Of a stretch of 60,180 nucleotides of DNA, positions 40,177-49,656 are shown piece after piece (within the stretch, counting starts at the first letter, position 1; each line of letters begins with the position of its first letter). The notes under the pieces are model-generated. The model was not told the DNA's origin, ran no database searches, and worked only from the letters and a program-made list of their open reading frames with translations. This DNA is from a virus: IMG/VR virus record IMGVR_UViG_3300028840_002990, positions 1-60,180 of that record; one strand, 5' to 3'. The position numbers were made by a program, and so were the translations under genes.

Positions 40177-40440
40177 ATGGAACAATATCTAACCCTCTTT
40201 TTCAGTGTGCTTGCTCTTTTTTTGAATGTTGACCATTACAGGAGTGGCGGTCAATCATTTTGGAGGCTTGTATTCTGGTTGATTTTTTGGGGCACTTCTG
40301 CTTTGTTTTATGTTCTTGTTTTATTTACAGATATTGGTATGCACCCCTACTCCCCTTCTGTTCGATTGTTCCATGCTGTTTTATTGCTATCGTGGTTTTT
40401 CAGAGGTTATATAAAGCACAAGGAAAAACAAAATGCCTGA
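40177..40440 (+). CDS. Small multi-spanning membrane protein, holin-like (87 aa)
   Basis: Three hydrophobic helices (YLTLFFSVLALFLN, LVFWLIFWGTSALFYVLVLF, LFHAVLLLSWFF) and a basic C-terminus. Size and place before the lysin gene fit a holin; function is inferred. Overlaps the next gene by 8 bp. Confidence 0.6.
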   Translation: MEQYLTLFFSVLALFLNVDHYRSGGQSFWRLVFWLIFWGTSALFYVLVLFTDIGMHPYSPSVRLFHAVLLLSWFFRGYIKHKEKQNA

Positions 40441-40906
40441 TTGGTTACTCTCTCTCATTGCAATTGTAATACCAATCATCGTTACATGGATAGTCAATAG
40501 GCGTATGAATTCTTCTCTTATCAAAAAAACACAATCCGATACTAAACGGATAGAAGCCGACACTGGCAAAATACAGATTGATACCATTTCAACGATGCAA
40601 GAGACAATTGAGAAAATGGCAGATCAACAAAAATCTGACAGGAAAAGTATTGAGGAGTTGAGAGAATCTATCAACAGGTATGAAGGCTTATTGGATGAAT
40701 ACAAGGTTTTGCTATCTAAGGAAATAGAGAAAAGAAAAAACCTTGAAAAAGACAACCTAAAAAAAGACGAACAAATCAGGGCTTTACAAAAACAAATTTC
40801 TGAAATTGTGAGACAACATGACCTAGAGAGGGAACAGCTTATTGGTACAATTGATCAATTGACTGTGAAAATGAGATTGTTGCAGGAAGAAAAAGAAGAA
40901 AAATAA
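40433..40906 (+). CDS. Membrane-anchored coiled-coil protein (157 aa)
   Basis: One N-terminal transmembrane helix (WLLSLIAIVIPIIVTWIV) followed by about 120 residues of coiled coil. This plan is like an inner-membrane spanin or a lysis regulator; no second spanin or lipobox is visible. Overlaps the holin-like gene, so they are translated together. Confidence 0.6.
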   Translation: MPDWLLSLIAIVIPIIVTWIVNRRMNSSLIKKTQSDTKRIEADTGKIQIDTISTMQETIEKMADQQKSDRKSIEELRESINRYEGLLDEYKVLLSKEIEKRKNLEKDNLKKDEQIRALQKQISEIVRQHDLEREQLIGTIDQLTVKMRLLQEEKEEK

Positions 40907-40931
40907 ATTATAATTATGCTATCTCAAATAA

Positions 40932-41084
40932 CTGTACCCGCGATATAGATACGTTGCTCAAATTCAAGTAAATAGAAGAAACAAAAAAATTGGGAGGTAT
41001 GATACTCCTGAACAGGCCGCAATAGCTTACAATGAAGCTGCCGTAAAGTATTTTGGTGAATTTGCTAGGTTGAATGAGGTGTGA
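40932..41084 (+). pseudogene. Remnant of an AP2-domain (HNH homing endonuclease) gene
   Basis: The frame reads YVAQIQVNRRNKKIGRYDTP then EQAAIAYNEAAVKYFGEFARL, the typical end of an AP2 DNA-binding domain in phage HNH homing endonucleases. Only about 50 codons remain, a stop lies directly upstream, and no start codon or ribosome-binding site serves it. The HNH part has been deleted. Confidence 0.75.
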
Positions 41085-41087
41085 GAA

Positions 41088-42896
41088 ATGCCCACAATAA
41101 AACATCCCCCTGGATACGATATTTCGAGATATGAAACTGTAAATGATTTCAACCTAATTGAACCAAATCCATTCTTGATTATTACTAAAGCGACTGAGGG
41201 GCTAACTTATATTGACCCGACTTTTGAGACATATTTTGGCGGTATCAAATCATCCAATATTCGCAGGGGTGCATATCATTTTCATCGCAAGGCTTACAAC
41301 CCGATAGACCAAGCAAACCATTTTTATGATACTTGTTTTAGTACCGGACTTGACAATAATGATATTCTTGTTTTGGATGTAGAGGAGGGCGGGGAAACCG
41401 CTGACCAGTTAGAGCAATTCACAAAGCAATTACAGGCGCATTGTGACAACAAAATAATAATTTATTCCAGAAAAAATCTATTAGACCCTATTGAGATGAC
41501 TCAAGAACAGAGGGATTTTTTTATTGAGATTCCTATATGGACGGCAGGGTATCCATACAATCCAGATGCTTATGATTCTCCCCCTGCTCATTACATTCCA
41601 GATCAATCAAAATGGGGAGCGGTTTGGATGTGGCAATATTCAGATCAAGGCATTGTAAAAGGCATTGATGGTAAAGTAGATTTGAATTGGTTATCCCCTG
41701 CCATAATTGATTGGTTGGGAGTTCCCCCGGAAACTACCAAAAGTTATTTTTATGATATTGCCCCTGAAAATGTTGTTCGTGCCGAGGTCACAGGATACCC
41801 AACATTTCGGACAGTTGAGCAGGTAGCACAAGAATTCCATGCAACTGTACAACCCGGAAACCACTCGATTGTTGTCAATGGGGATGGGTGGGGAACGCAC
41901 ACCCTGAGAGTGTGGGCAGAGAAACTCATGCCCTTGATTCGTCCTGTGCTTGTGAGGGCTACTTATCCAAACGGGGATTGGGTTGTGGATGGGATTTGGA
42001 AACACATACAACCAAGAGACACATATCACCCCCGAATCACATTTGACTCCCAACAAAAAGGTGCGATTGCAGAGGCGCGAGGGGCGGGGTGGTATCCAAA
42101 TCAATTGATTGATCATAACGCATTTGGCTTGACTCGTAGGCTTGTCGTGAATTCTGTAATCAACCCTGCTTTTCAGGAAACAGGGGAACTAAACTCTCGA
42201 ATTGGATTCGGATTCACCCCGGATGGTCATTTGATAATTTGTGCAAAGGATGGGTGGGATTACTATAAACCTGACAATGGCAAAACTCCCCCCGCAGGCT
42301 GGACTTTGACCAAACTCGGTTTAGAACTGATTTCGCGCGGCGTTGTGATGGGAGGGGATGGGGATGGCGGCGGTAGCATGACCATCGCGGTAGACGGTCA
42401 AGTTATAAATGGCTATAATAACGATGGCGAGAAAATTATGCGCAATGTTTTCAATTGTGTTATGTTGGAGGTGGCAGAATTGGACGGTTTGCCAGAACCA
42501 CCAATTGAGCCGCCGCCAAATGGAGGCGAAATGATACCCGGTGAAGCACAAGAAAAACTTGGAAAAACTATGACTGTTCGTGATCAACCCGGCGCGGTTT
42601 CCGGGTCTGACATAGGAGAGCGGATTTACCCAGATAAAAAATTCGATTGGTACGCAATTGTGGATGATGTAAATTATCCGAATGACCAAAATTATCAGTG
42701 GTTTGTGATTGCGATTGATGCCGATGGAAACCCAACGAAGTATACCAATTACATTTACCCCCCGAACGGGGAACGGGCTACAATATTGAGCGAACCGCAA
42801 GACCCAACAGAACCACCGCCTACAGAGGGAAGAAAAATAGCTGATGCGATAATCAATTATGATGACGGGTCAAGCGAAAGGCTGATACCAGAATGA
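41088..42896 (+). CDS. Endolysin: GH25 lysozyme plus phosphodiester-glycosidase (NAGPA-like) domain (602 aa)
   Basis: Residues 1-205 are a GH25 muramidase: GYDISRYE (D11), FLIITKATEG, GAYHFHRK, and the DVE catalytic pair D97/E99, ending WQYSDQG. Residues about 230-465 fit the NAGPA phosphodiester glycosidase family (RIGFGFTPDGHLIICAKDG, TLTKLGLELISRG, then GGDGDGGGSMT, VINGYNNDGEK). After a Pro-rich linker a SH3-like segment (TMTVRDQPGAVSG) ends the protein. Cleaves peptidoglycan and possibly a second envelope polymer during lysis. Confidence 0.8.
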   Translation: MPTIKHPPGYDISRYETVNDFNLIEPNPFLIITKATEGLTYIDPTFETYFGGIKSSNIRRGAYHFHRKAYNPIDQANHFYDTCFSTGLDNNDILVLDVEEGGETADQLEQFTKQLQAHCDNKIIIYSRKNLLDPIEMTQEQRDFFIEIPIWTAGYPYNPDAYDSPPAHYIPDQSKWGAVWMWQYSDQGIVKGIDGKVDLNWLSPAIIDWLGVPPETTKSYFYDIAPENVVRAEVTGYPTFRTVEQVAQEFHATVQPGNHSIVVNGDGWGTHTLRVWAEKLMPLIRPVLVRATYPNGDWVVDGIWKHIQPRDTYHPRITFDSQQKGAIAEARGAGWYPNQLIDHNAFGLTRRLVVNSVINPAFQETGELNSRIGFGFTPDGHLIICAKDGWDYYKPDNGKTPPAGWTLTKLGLELISRGVVMGGDGDGGGSMTIAVDGQVINGYNNDGEKIMRNVFNCVMLEVAELDGLPEPPIEPPPNGGEMIPGEAQEKLGKTMTVRDQPGAVSGSDIGERIYPDKKFDWYAIVDDVNYPNDQNYQWFVIAIDADGNPTKYTNYIYPPNGERATILSEPQDPTEPPPTEGRKIADAIINYDDGSSERLIPE

Positions 42897-43765
42897 CTAG
42901 GTTGACCATCAATTATGATGACGGGAGCAACGAGGTTTTAGTCAGTGTTCCTCCTCCATCAAATGACCTTGTTTATCCAGAAGGCTACGAACTTGCTTGG
43001 GTAAAACCCGATTGGTTGCTTCCGGCGTATGGCGATTCTGTTGGATTTGACTATGATATTCGCAGTAACAATCTAACGGATAGAGGGCAAGGTACTCCGG
43101 GCGTCCATCGTTTTGGAGAAATGGGGCCGAGGTTGGTTTATCACACCTATACAAGCCGCTCGGTGTTCGACAAAGGCAAACAAGAATTTGCGGCTGATGT
43201 GCTGGCGGTAAAAAGATATGGTAAGAAATTGAACGAACTACCCCCCGATCAGGCCGCTCATATTAGAAAGGTGTTCGGGGCAGAATATTCTCACGGTCTT
43301 TTCATTACGAATTTTGCCGGGGTTGATATTTGCAAAGATTACATCAACCAAGAAAACTTGGACAAGGACGATTCAAAGATTGACCCATTTATTGTCCACA
43401 CTAATACCATTGCAGTAAAACGGATTGATGATACCTGGGTAAGAGCTTATGGTTATGAAGTGAACGAGAAGTTGCCAGAAGTAATTCCTGAATTACTTGA
43501 AGCAGACCCGCGTATTTTGAAAGCGGGTATCATCTATCCGAAGAAGTTCACAGAATTCCCGAATGACCGAGGCGTAGTCTATCCCAATCATTTGGGGTAT
43601 GCCTATGTCATTGGAAGATTCCCAACATATCAGGACGGGAGCGGCACAGATGTTTTGTACCCGTTTTTCATTCCTCGTGATACTAACGGTCATTACCCTG
43701 CTGAGTTCCTACATTTCTACTCAGACGGCGAAGAAATACGGTTGCCATATAATCCGCCTAAGTAG
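42893..43765 (+). CDS. Hypothetical lysis-region protein (290 aa)
   Basis: Starts MTRLTINYDDGSNEVL; the upstream lysin ends AIINYDDGSSERLIPE, so a short motif is duplicated across the gene junction. The rest is alpha/beta with WVKPDWLLPAYGDSVGF. No family recognised. ATGA-coupled to the lysin. Confidence 0.6.
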   Translation: MTRLTINYDDGSNEVLVSVPPPSNDLVYPEGYELAWVKPDWLLPAYGDSVGFDYDIRSNNLTDRGQGTPGVHRFGEMGPRLVYHTYTSRSVFDKGKQEFAADVLAVKRYGKKLNELPPDQAAHIRKVFGAEYSHGLFITNFAGVDICKDYINQENLDKDDSKIDPFIVHTNTIAVKRIDDTWVRAYGYEVNEKLPEVIPELLEADPRILKAGIIYPKKFTEFPNDRGVVYPNHLGYAYVIGRFPTYQDGSGTDVLYPFFIPRDTNGHYPAEFLHFYSDGEEIRLPYNPPK

Positions 43766-43776
43766 GAGAGTGATCA

Positions 43777-44595
43777 ATGCGCCAATCCCATGACGTGAAA
43801 GGGGTACAGAAATTCAAAGGGGCTTATTATGGTGGGAAAGCCTTACTTGTACTTGGTGGAAATTCGGCTGAGAATTGGGAGTCTGTCAGGGATGATATAA
43901 ACCCGGATGTGATCTTAGGAGCGAATGGTACTTGTTTCAATATAGACAATCTTGATTTTCACATGGTTACAGAGAATATGCACATGGCGTCAGGCAAGGC
44001 GGTACAGGGAGACAAACGCTATCAGGAAATCATGGGAATCATTACCAATAAGCACAATGCTAAGGTCAGATTGATTTCTTATCTAAGTTGGGATTTGTTG
44101 GATTACAGGACTAAAGAGAAATCCATTTGTATAAAACGGATTGGGGAATTAGGCGATGACTATGAGAGTCAAATGCAAGATTTCTCTTTCAGGGAATACA
44201 AACATGGTTATTTGGCTGGCCCTCTATTTGACCATCCCGGCACATTGACAAGCAAGCGGATAAAATTTAGGGTTGGAACGGTAGCAACCCAATTGTTACA
44301 TCATGCCGGGGTTTTAGGGGTTTCGGAAGTTCATACCGTTGGAATGGATTTTTGTTTCAAAGACCAAAATAAACATCACAACTATAACTATCCTACTTAC
44401 CAACCAGATAGGTTTAGAACTGCCAAAATGTTTACAAAATACAAAGATGTATCAACTATGTGGGATTGGGTACAAGGAGGCCTATGGATGAAAGAAGTTG
44501 TTGAGCCACTTATGGAACGTGACGGACTGAAATGGGTTGATCATTCAAATGGATTATTGAAAGTTATGGGTTTGAGGTGTGCAAATGGTAGATAA
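43777..44595 (+). CDS. Putative glycosyltransferase / DUF115-like protein (272 aa)
   Basis: KALLVLGGNSAENWESVRDD followed by PDVILGANGTCFNI resembles the nucleotide-binding start of DUF115 (MptE-like) and sialyltransferase-like proteins, and VHTVGMDFCFKD fits their conserved G-x-D-x-x-F segment. Likely modifies or makes a glycan; substrate unknown. Overlaps the next gene by 11 bp. Confidence 0.5.
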   Translation: MRQSHDVKGVQKFKGAYYGGKALLVLGGNSAENWESVRDDINPDVILGANGTCFNIDNLDFHMVTENMHMASGKAVQGDKRYQEIMGIITNKHNAKVRLISYLSWDLLDYRTKEKSICIKRIGELGDDYESQMQDFSFREYKHGYLAGPLFDHPGTLTSKRIKFRVGTVATQLLHHAGVLGVSEVHTVGMDFCFKDQNKHHNYNYPTYQPDRFRTAKMFTKYKDVSTMWDWVQGGLWMKEVVEPLMERDGLKWVDHSNGLLKVMGLRCANGR

Positions 44596-46474
44596 GGGTG
44601 CAAGCGTAAACCTGAATCAACCCGGCTCGAATGCAAATTTTGAGCTAATCCAATTATGGAAAGATATAGGGAGCGGGTATCATGCTCCTATTTTTGGAAT
44701 AGGTGGCTCCGGGGTTGAAAGTACACAAAATTCTACAAATGATAATTTGGCGGCTGGTGGGGTTTACAACGGTGAAAGTGAGTATGTTTTGCATTATGGG
44801 GAAATTACTATTTCAGTAATTGCAGATGTTATTAGTGCCGCAAATGGTATTGAATGTTTGTTTTCTTTTGATAATGTAGATTGGCATGTAACAGATGAAT
44901 TTGAAATAAATTCAGAAGATTTGGATACGGTAAAAACTTGGAAGATTCAACGGGTTTTGCCATATTTCAAGATACGTTATACAAACGGCGCAAGTCCTAC
45001 AACGCATTTCCATTTGACTGTTATGTATTCAGGGGTTGCCAGTGTTCAATTTTCTCACAGGCTTGATTCTGATTTGTCAGGCGTTGACGATGCGGGGTTG
45101 ATAAAAGCAATCTTAGCCGCTGATAGCGGCGATGGGAAATCGTTTCAAAATATCAGTGTCCAGAATCCTCTACCAATATCACCTTATAGAGTGTTCAAGC
45201 CTGATATTGATAGAGACACAAGCACTTCAACAAATTGGACGGGAGGAACTGTTGTAACCTTGTTTGATGGTTCTGGTGTGTTGGTCAATTCTACGTCAGA
45301 AAACCCGAAAACAATTTTGATTGACCTGAAAAAGGCTATAAGGACGAGCATTTTAGGGATTGGAACAGTTGCAGGGACATCCTTTAGTAACACAAAAATT
45401 ACTGCCATTTTAGGATTTGGGGCAGATGCAATCTCAACAGTTTTGATAGATGAAAGCGGAGATAACACAGATAAAACCCTTCTTGTCCCTGACATTGCTC
45501 CTGTTGAATTTAATCAACTTTTGATCGAGTTCCACACTGCGGATACTTGCGCGTTGGCATACGTGGTAATCGTCAAGGCAATTTCTACTATTTCCAGAAT
45601 TCAGGGGAGTAAACCAGATGGGACGATTGCTGATTTTCAGGCTACAACCGCAGGCAATTTTAAGGTCAGTTTAGAGGAATACGAGACAGGTGTTGTTTTG
45701 CCAGTTTCGCCGGAGGAAGATTATTTCCTAGAGGTGCAGCGCGGAAATCGAACTGGAAAATCTGTCGTCCATAAATTCGGTGGTTCGGCGTCCGTTGTTG
45801 CGACTCTAGTCCCGGTCACAATTTCAAACACTTACAATACCCCTACTGCTCCTGTTGCGCTGGAATTTTTATCAAGTAGTGCGAATGACAATTCTGCCGG
45901 AAGCGGCGCAAGAGAGATAATAGTACAAGGGATACAATCCGCAGTAACGTGGGAACTATCAACGCAAACATTCGCCACAAATGGAGTGACTCCAGTTGCA
46001 ATTGGTTCGTGGTTGCGCATTTTTAGGTGGCTTGTTTCTGAGTCTGGAACTTATGCAACCCCTGCTGCTGGCTCTCATGCTGGAATATTGACCATCCGTG
46101 TCGCTGGTGGGGGAGCTACCTGGACTCGAATACCTATTACCCCGTTTCCGGTTGCACAATCTCAAATATCTGTCTATACTATTCCGAGCGGCAAAACTGG
46201 TTACTTCCGTTCTGCCGATGTTTATGTGGATTCCACTAAAAGTCTGAATGTACTATGTTTTCAACGACCGAATGCAGATGTAGTTACCGCTCCATATTCG
46301 TCTATGAGGCTTGTCAACCAATGGGTGGGTTTGAGCGGAGAAATGCACTACGAACCTGATTATCCAAACGGCCCCTATGTCGGCCCCTGTGATTTTGGAT
46401 TTATGGCTCAAGGATCAGCTGTAGCCTCCGATATTACAATTGACTTTGAACTTGAGCTTATTGATGATGCCTAG
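44585..46474 (+). CDS. Large beta-rich virion protein, fibre/adhesin-like (630 aa)
   Basis: Long beta-rich protein without transmembrane helices; N-terminal segments NGIECLFSFDNVDWHVTDEF and FKIRYTNGASPTTHFHLTV look like repeated phage structural modules, and the C-terminus (TIPSGKTGYFRSADVYVD) resembles a capsid- or fibre-decorating domain. The ATG at 44,585 is chosen; a GTG at 44,579 is an option. It sits among glycan genes, so it may be a glycosylated fibre. Confidence 0.55.
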   Translation: MVDKGASVNLNQPGSNANFELIQLWKDIGSGYHAPIFGIGGSGVESTQNSTNDNLAAGGVYNGESEYVLHYGEITISVIADVISAANGIECLFSFDNVDWHVTDEFEINSEDLDTVKTWKIQRVLPYFKIRYTNGASPTTHFHLTVMYSGVASVQFSHRLDSDLSGVDDAGLIKAILAADSGDGKSFQNISVQNPLPISPYRVFKPDIDRDTSTSTNWTGGTVVTLFDGSGVLVNSTSENPKTILIDLKKAIRTSILGIGTVAGTSFSNTKITAILGFGADAISTVLIDESGDNTDKTLLVPDIAPVEFNQLLIEFHTADTCALAYVVIVKAISTISRIQGSKPDGTIADFQATTAGNFKVSLEEYETGVVLPVSPEEDYFLEVQRGNRTGKSVVHKFGGSASVVATLVPVTISNTYNTPTAPVALEFLSSSANDNSAGSGAREIIVQGIQSAVTWELSTQTFATNGVTPVAIGSWLRIFRWLVSESGTYATPAAGSHAGILTIRVAGGGATWTRIPITPFPVAQSQISVYTIPSGKTGYFRSADVYVDSTKSLNVLCFQRPNADVVTAPYSSMRLVNQWVGLSGEMHYEPDYPNGPYVGPCDFGFMAQGSAVASDITIDFELELIDDA

Positions 46475-46495
46475 AAACAGGCTGAGGGTGTTTTT

Positions 46496-47629
46496 ATGGC
46501 GATGAATTGCCGACATTGCAATAGTGATCGGATTATATTTGTCAAGCGAATGAGAAACGTTGATAAATATAATTGCAGGAAATGTAACAGGAATACATTT
46601 TTTCCAATTCCAAAAAATGAGCGGAATCCCCCGCGTACAGGAAGTGGATATAATCGCCGCCGCTACGCTCATATTCCGGTACATATTGCTCCCCCTAATA
46701 GTTTTGTGTGCTTCAATCACCAAGATAAAGGAAATGCTTATGTCCGGGCATTACAGGGAGTAGGCTACAACAAACTTGAAAATAGGGATTTTCAAAAAGG
46801 TCTTGAAATTGTCCTGACAGATAGTGACATCATGGGTCGCAAGGCGGCACTAAATAAAATGAGAAATTTAGGGGCAAAGACAACATTCCTAATCCCCCAT
46901 ACTGCAAGACCCAATCTAGTGAATGATATTGAGGACGGGTGGGAGCATACAACCGCTCAATTTGTAGTTTCGCGGGGCCATAAAGAGATCATGGAAAGTT
47001 ACGGTTTTGATAAACCGATTCATCCGGTAGGCTGGACACTCTGCCAAATTCGTAAATTCAAACCCCGCAAAGAACCAAGAAATGTTTTGTTTGCCCCTAT
47101 CCATCCCCGGTGTAGTAAAGTAGATCAAGATGTGAATGCAGAAACTTTCAAGAGGCTTGAAAAACTTGCCCGGTCAGATGACATTATTCTTACAGTCAGG
47201 TACATAAAAAACTTATGGGATTCTGGATTGAAGCAAGTCAACCATCCAAACATAAGATATGTGCCTGGATATATGGGTCAGGAAGATGCAACTCAATTAC
47301 AACAACTGAATGAGGCTGATGTTTCAGTAGGACATCAAACCTTTGCTTGGAAATCGGTCTCGTATGGTATCCCTACCGTTATGATGGCTGAGAGGTCATT
47401 GCCTACACATATTCAAAAGCGGGGCGGCTCGGTGCAGTATGCCCGGAATTGGAATAAGTATGTTGATTTGCTTGCCTATCCCCTGGACATCCTCGAAACC
47501 GATGACACGCTTGGACTTTTGCGCCGAGCGGTTTCCTCGGATGAAGAAATTAAGGATTGGAGGCGTAGGATGATAGGGTATCCGTTTAGGGCAAAACGTT
47601 TTATAGAGATTGTGAAAAGTTACCTATGA
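46496..47629 (+). CDS. Zinc-ribbon plus GT-B-like glycosyltransferase (377 aa)
   Basis: N-terminal zinc ribbon (CRHCNSDR ... CRKCNRN) of about 35 residues, then a GT-B-like body (TTFLIPHTARPNLVND, VGWTLCQIRKF, LFAPIHPRC, a C-terminal QTFAWKSVSYGIPTVMM). The fold resembles CDP-glycerol or similar transferases. A paralogue is the gene at 48,264. Stop overlaps the next start. Confidence 0.55.
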   Translation: MAMNCRHCNSDRIIFVKRMRNVDKYNCRKCNRNTFFPIPKNERNPPRTGSGYNRRRYAHIPVHIAPPNSFVCFNHQDKGNAYVRALQGVGYNKLENRDFQKGLEIVLTDSDIMGRKAALNKMRNLGAKTTFLIPHTARPNLVNDIEDGWEHTTAQFVVSRGHKEIMESYGFDKPIHPVGWTLCQIRKFKPRKEPRNVLFAPIHPRCSKVDQDVNAETFKRLEKLARSDDIILTVRYIKNLWDSGLKQVNHPNIRYVPGYMGQEDATQLQQLNEADVSVGHQTFAWKSVSYGIPTVMMAERSLPTHIQKRGGSVQYARNWNKYVDLLAYPLDILETDDTLGLLRRAVSSDEEIKDWRRRMIGYPFRAKRFIEIVKSYL

Positions 47630-48267
47630 AAAAAATCGGTGTTATTCCTGCGGCCGGATACGGAAAGCGCTGGGGTTATTATCCTAAGTTCTTGTTACCG
47701 TGTGGTGATAAGAACTGGTTATTGAACCATAGCATTGAATTGTTTCCATGTGATGAAATTGTTATTACTGTCAGTGATCAAACGAGGCATGATATTTGTA
47801 GTCATATCACTAGGAGCAGCATTACAAAAAACTTTTCTATTTTGGATAATACTCATATGGAGCTTGACTTTTGGGGTTCTATGCTTGCGGCTCTTGAGGT
47901 CGAAGCGGATTATTATTATTTCACAATGCCTGATACTTATTGCCCCAAAGGGATATTTGAGCAGATGCCAGAAACAGGGTTTTCTTTGGGGGTTTTTCAA
48001 ACTGACAAATCAGAGAGATTCGGAATGTTACGGGATGGGGTTGTGATCAACAAACAAATGGGTGAGCCTGGGCTTGCTTGGGGGATGCTCGGATGGGATA
48101 AAAAAGTTCGTGACCTATGGCGTGTTTCTGCACTCGAAACTTATACAGATGCAATCAATCTAGCTTTACAGGAATTTTCAAGTACACAAATTGAAATGGA
48201 ATATTATTATGATATGGCTACCTGGATTGATTATATAAAGTTCATTGAACAAAGGTTTTTGCAATGA
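47626..48267 (+). CDS. Nucleotidyltransferase of the sugar-phosphate type (213 aa)
   Basis: VIPAAGYGKRWGYYPKFLLP at residues 6-25 is the NTP-binding loop (G-x-G-x-R ... P-K) of sugar nucleotidylyltransferases (GlmU/RfbA-like), and YFTMPDTYCP supplies the conserved Asp. Makes NDP-sugars from NTP and sugar phosphate. Coupled to transferase genes on both sides; this supports a dedicated glycan pathway. Confidence 0.75.
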   Translation: MKKIGVIPAAGYGKRWGYYPKFLLPCGDKNWLLNHSIELFPCDEIVITVSDQTRHDICSHITRSSITKNFSILDNTHMELDFWGSMLAALEVEADYYYFTMPDTYCPKGIFEQMPETGFSLGVFQTDKSERFGMLRDGVVINKQMGEPGLAWGMLGWDKKVRDLWRVSALETYTDAINLALQEFSSTQIEMEYYYDMATWIDYIKFIEQRFLQ

Positions 48268-49178
48268 GTAAAAAATTTGCGGTATCACAAAACAAAGACG
48301 CGGCAAATACTTTTGTCTATGCTTTACGTGTTGCGGGGTATGAATACACAAAGCGATTGAAGGATGCTGATTTTCTTCTCTTTGACCATGAAAGCAGAGG
48401 CAGGCGAAGGGTTACAAAAGAAAAATTTTTAGAAAAACACAAAGGGTTTATCTATCCTCATACGCCCCTTACCTATTGGTTGTGGGATGGGGTATACAAC
48501 CCCTTGCCCGTTGCTTGTAATTTTGTTTCTGCTCCCGGTGCGAAATTGTCAATGGAGAGTTACGGATACCCCTACCCCATTGAAGTAGTTGGGTTTCCGC
48601 GTTGTGAAGTTTTACCCTTTCAAAAAACAGACGGGAAACGATTGTTGTTTGTTCCCGCAAGACCCCGAAAAGATAAAGGTCGTCAGGAGATTTTAGATAA
48701 TCAGGCGTTATCTTTTGTACGGGAATATGCAAGTTATTTTGAGTCCGTGACCATATGTAGATTAGATGGACAATTCCCCAACTTGAAGGATGGGGATTTT
48801 GGAATGCGGGTTATCACCACGAATCCGAGGCAATCAAAAAATCCTGCTCAAGAAATGATTGAACGGATTGATAAATCTTCTCTGGTTATATCTACGACAA
48901 CCCCCGCCGCTCTTGCGGTTGCGAGGGGGAAACCCACTGTATTTTATGGAGAAACATCTATACCGGAAACTATTACAGGCTTGCCGCCCAAAAGCTACAA
49001 ACTATATAAAGATATTCACAGGTTTCCGGTTACACTTGAGAGTATGAGCATCGTGGATGTTTTGGGCCAATGCAAGTATACAAATCCATCCGTTGAGAAG
49101 TGGAAGGAGGATAATATTGGAAAAAATTTTGACAAGGAAAGATTTTTGAATGTGATCAAGAATCACGTTGAGTCGTGA
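48264..49178 (+). CDS. GT-B-like glycosyltransferase (304 aa)
   Basis: Paralogue of the protein at 46,496: both have an N-terminal segment SQNKDAANTFVYALRVAGYE / NHQDKGNAYVRALQGVGYN, a FVPARPRKDKG / LFAPIHPR loop and a C-terminal TTTPAALAVARGKPTVF loop that fits the nucleotide-sugar site. Donor and acceptor unknown. ATGA-coupled to the nucleotidyltransferase. Confidence 0.55.
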   Translation: MSKKFAVSQNKDAANTFVYALRVAGYEYTKRLKDADFLLFDHESRGRRRVTKEKFLEKHKGFIYPHTPLTYWLWDGVYNPLPVACNFVSAPGAKLSMESYGYPYPIEVVGFPRCEVLPFQKTDGKRLLFVPARPRKDKGRQEILDNQALSFVREYASYFESVTICRLDGQFPNLKDGDFGMRVITTNPRQSKNPAQEMIERIDKSSLVISTTTPAALAVARGKPTVFYGETSIPETITGLPPKSYKLYKDIHRFPVTLESMSIVDVLGQCKYTNPSVEKWKEDNIGKNFDKERFLNVIKNHVES

Positions 49179-49180
49179 TT
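49161..49180 (+). terminator. Short hairpin at the end of the glycan operon
   Basis: AATCACG (49,161-49,167) pairs with CGTGATT (49,174-49,180), followed by CTTTGG. It overlaps the stop of the glycosyltransferase. A weak or partial terminator. Confidence 0.4.
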
Positions 49181-49216
49181 CTTTGGTACAATGAAGAAAT
49201 AGAAAAGGAGTCAAAC

Positions 49217-49597
49217 ATGAAATATCTAGCCCCTGTTATCATTGTAGCCCTCGTTGTGCTTTTGCCCGCTGTTGGCGGTACTGTTGGGATGGGTTTTGTA
49301 GACCTGCCCGAACCTGTTGAAACAGGTATTACCGCTGTTGTAGTATGGGCAATTAGTTGGGTTTTCGTCCAGTTGATTACCCTCGTGCCGTTTTTGAAGT
49401 TTCTCGATCAATTCAAAATGCCTTTGGCAATGGCTATTTCTGCTCAATTGATCTCTCTAATTGAAAATCTTGTCCCTGATGCCTTTGGAGGCGTTGCTAT
49501 TTCCGGCATAGTATTTGTGTTGGCGGTGCTTGCCTTGTTTGGTGTCGGTGGGAAATTGGCAGAAAACAACGCTCCCGGTTTCCGGGCGCGAAAGTGA
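49217..49597 (+). CDS. Membrane protein, holin-like (126 aa)
   Basis: Three to four hydrophobic helices (YLAPVIIVALVVLLPAVGG, GITAVVVWAISWVFVQLITL, ISGIVFVLAVLALFGVGG) and a short basic tail. AAAAGGAG lies ahead of the ATG. A second holin candidate, last in the rightward block before the terminator at 49,624. Function is inferred from topology only. Confidence 0.6.
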   Translation: MKYLAPVIIVALVVLLPAVGGTVGMGFVDLPEPVETGITAVVVWAISWVFVQLITLVPFLKFLDQFKMPLAMAISAQLISLIENLVPDAFGGVAISGIVFVLAVLALFGVGGKLAENNAPGFRARK

Positions 49598-49623
49598 TCA
49601 AGAGTCGAAGTTCGACATTGAAG

Positions 49624-49656
49624 AAATCCCCGTCAATCAGGCGGGGATTTTGATTT
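49624..49656. terminator. Terminator between converging operons
   Basis: AAATCCCCG (49,624-49,632) pairs with CGGGGATTT (49,642-49,650), followed by TGATTTTT. On the opposite strand A-rich sequence follows the stem, so it could stop transcription from both sides, as expected between rightward and leftward gene blocks. Confidence 0.85.
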
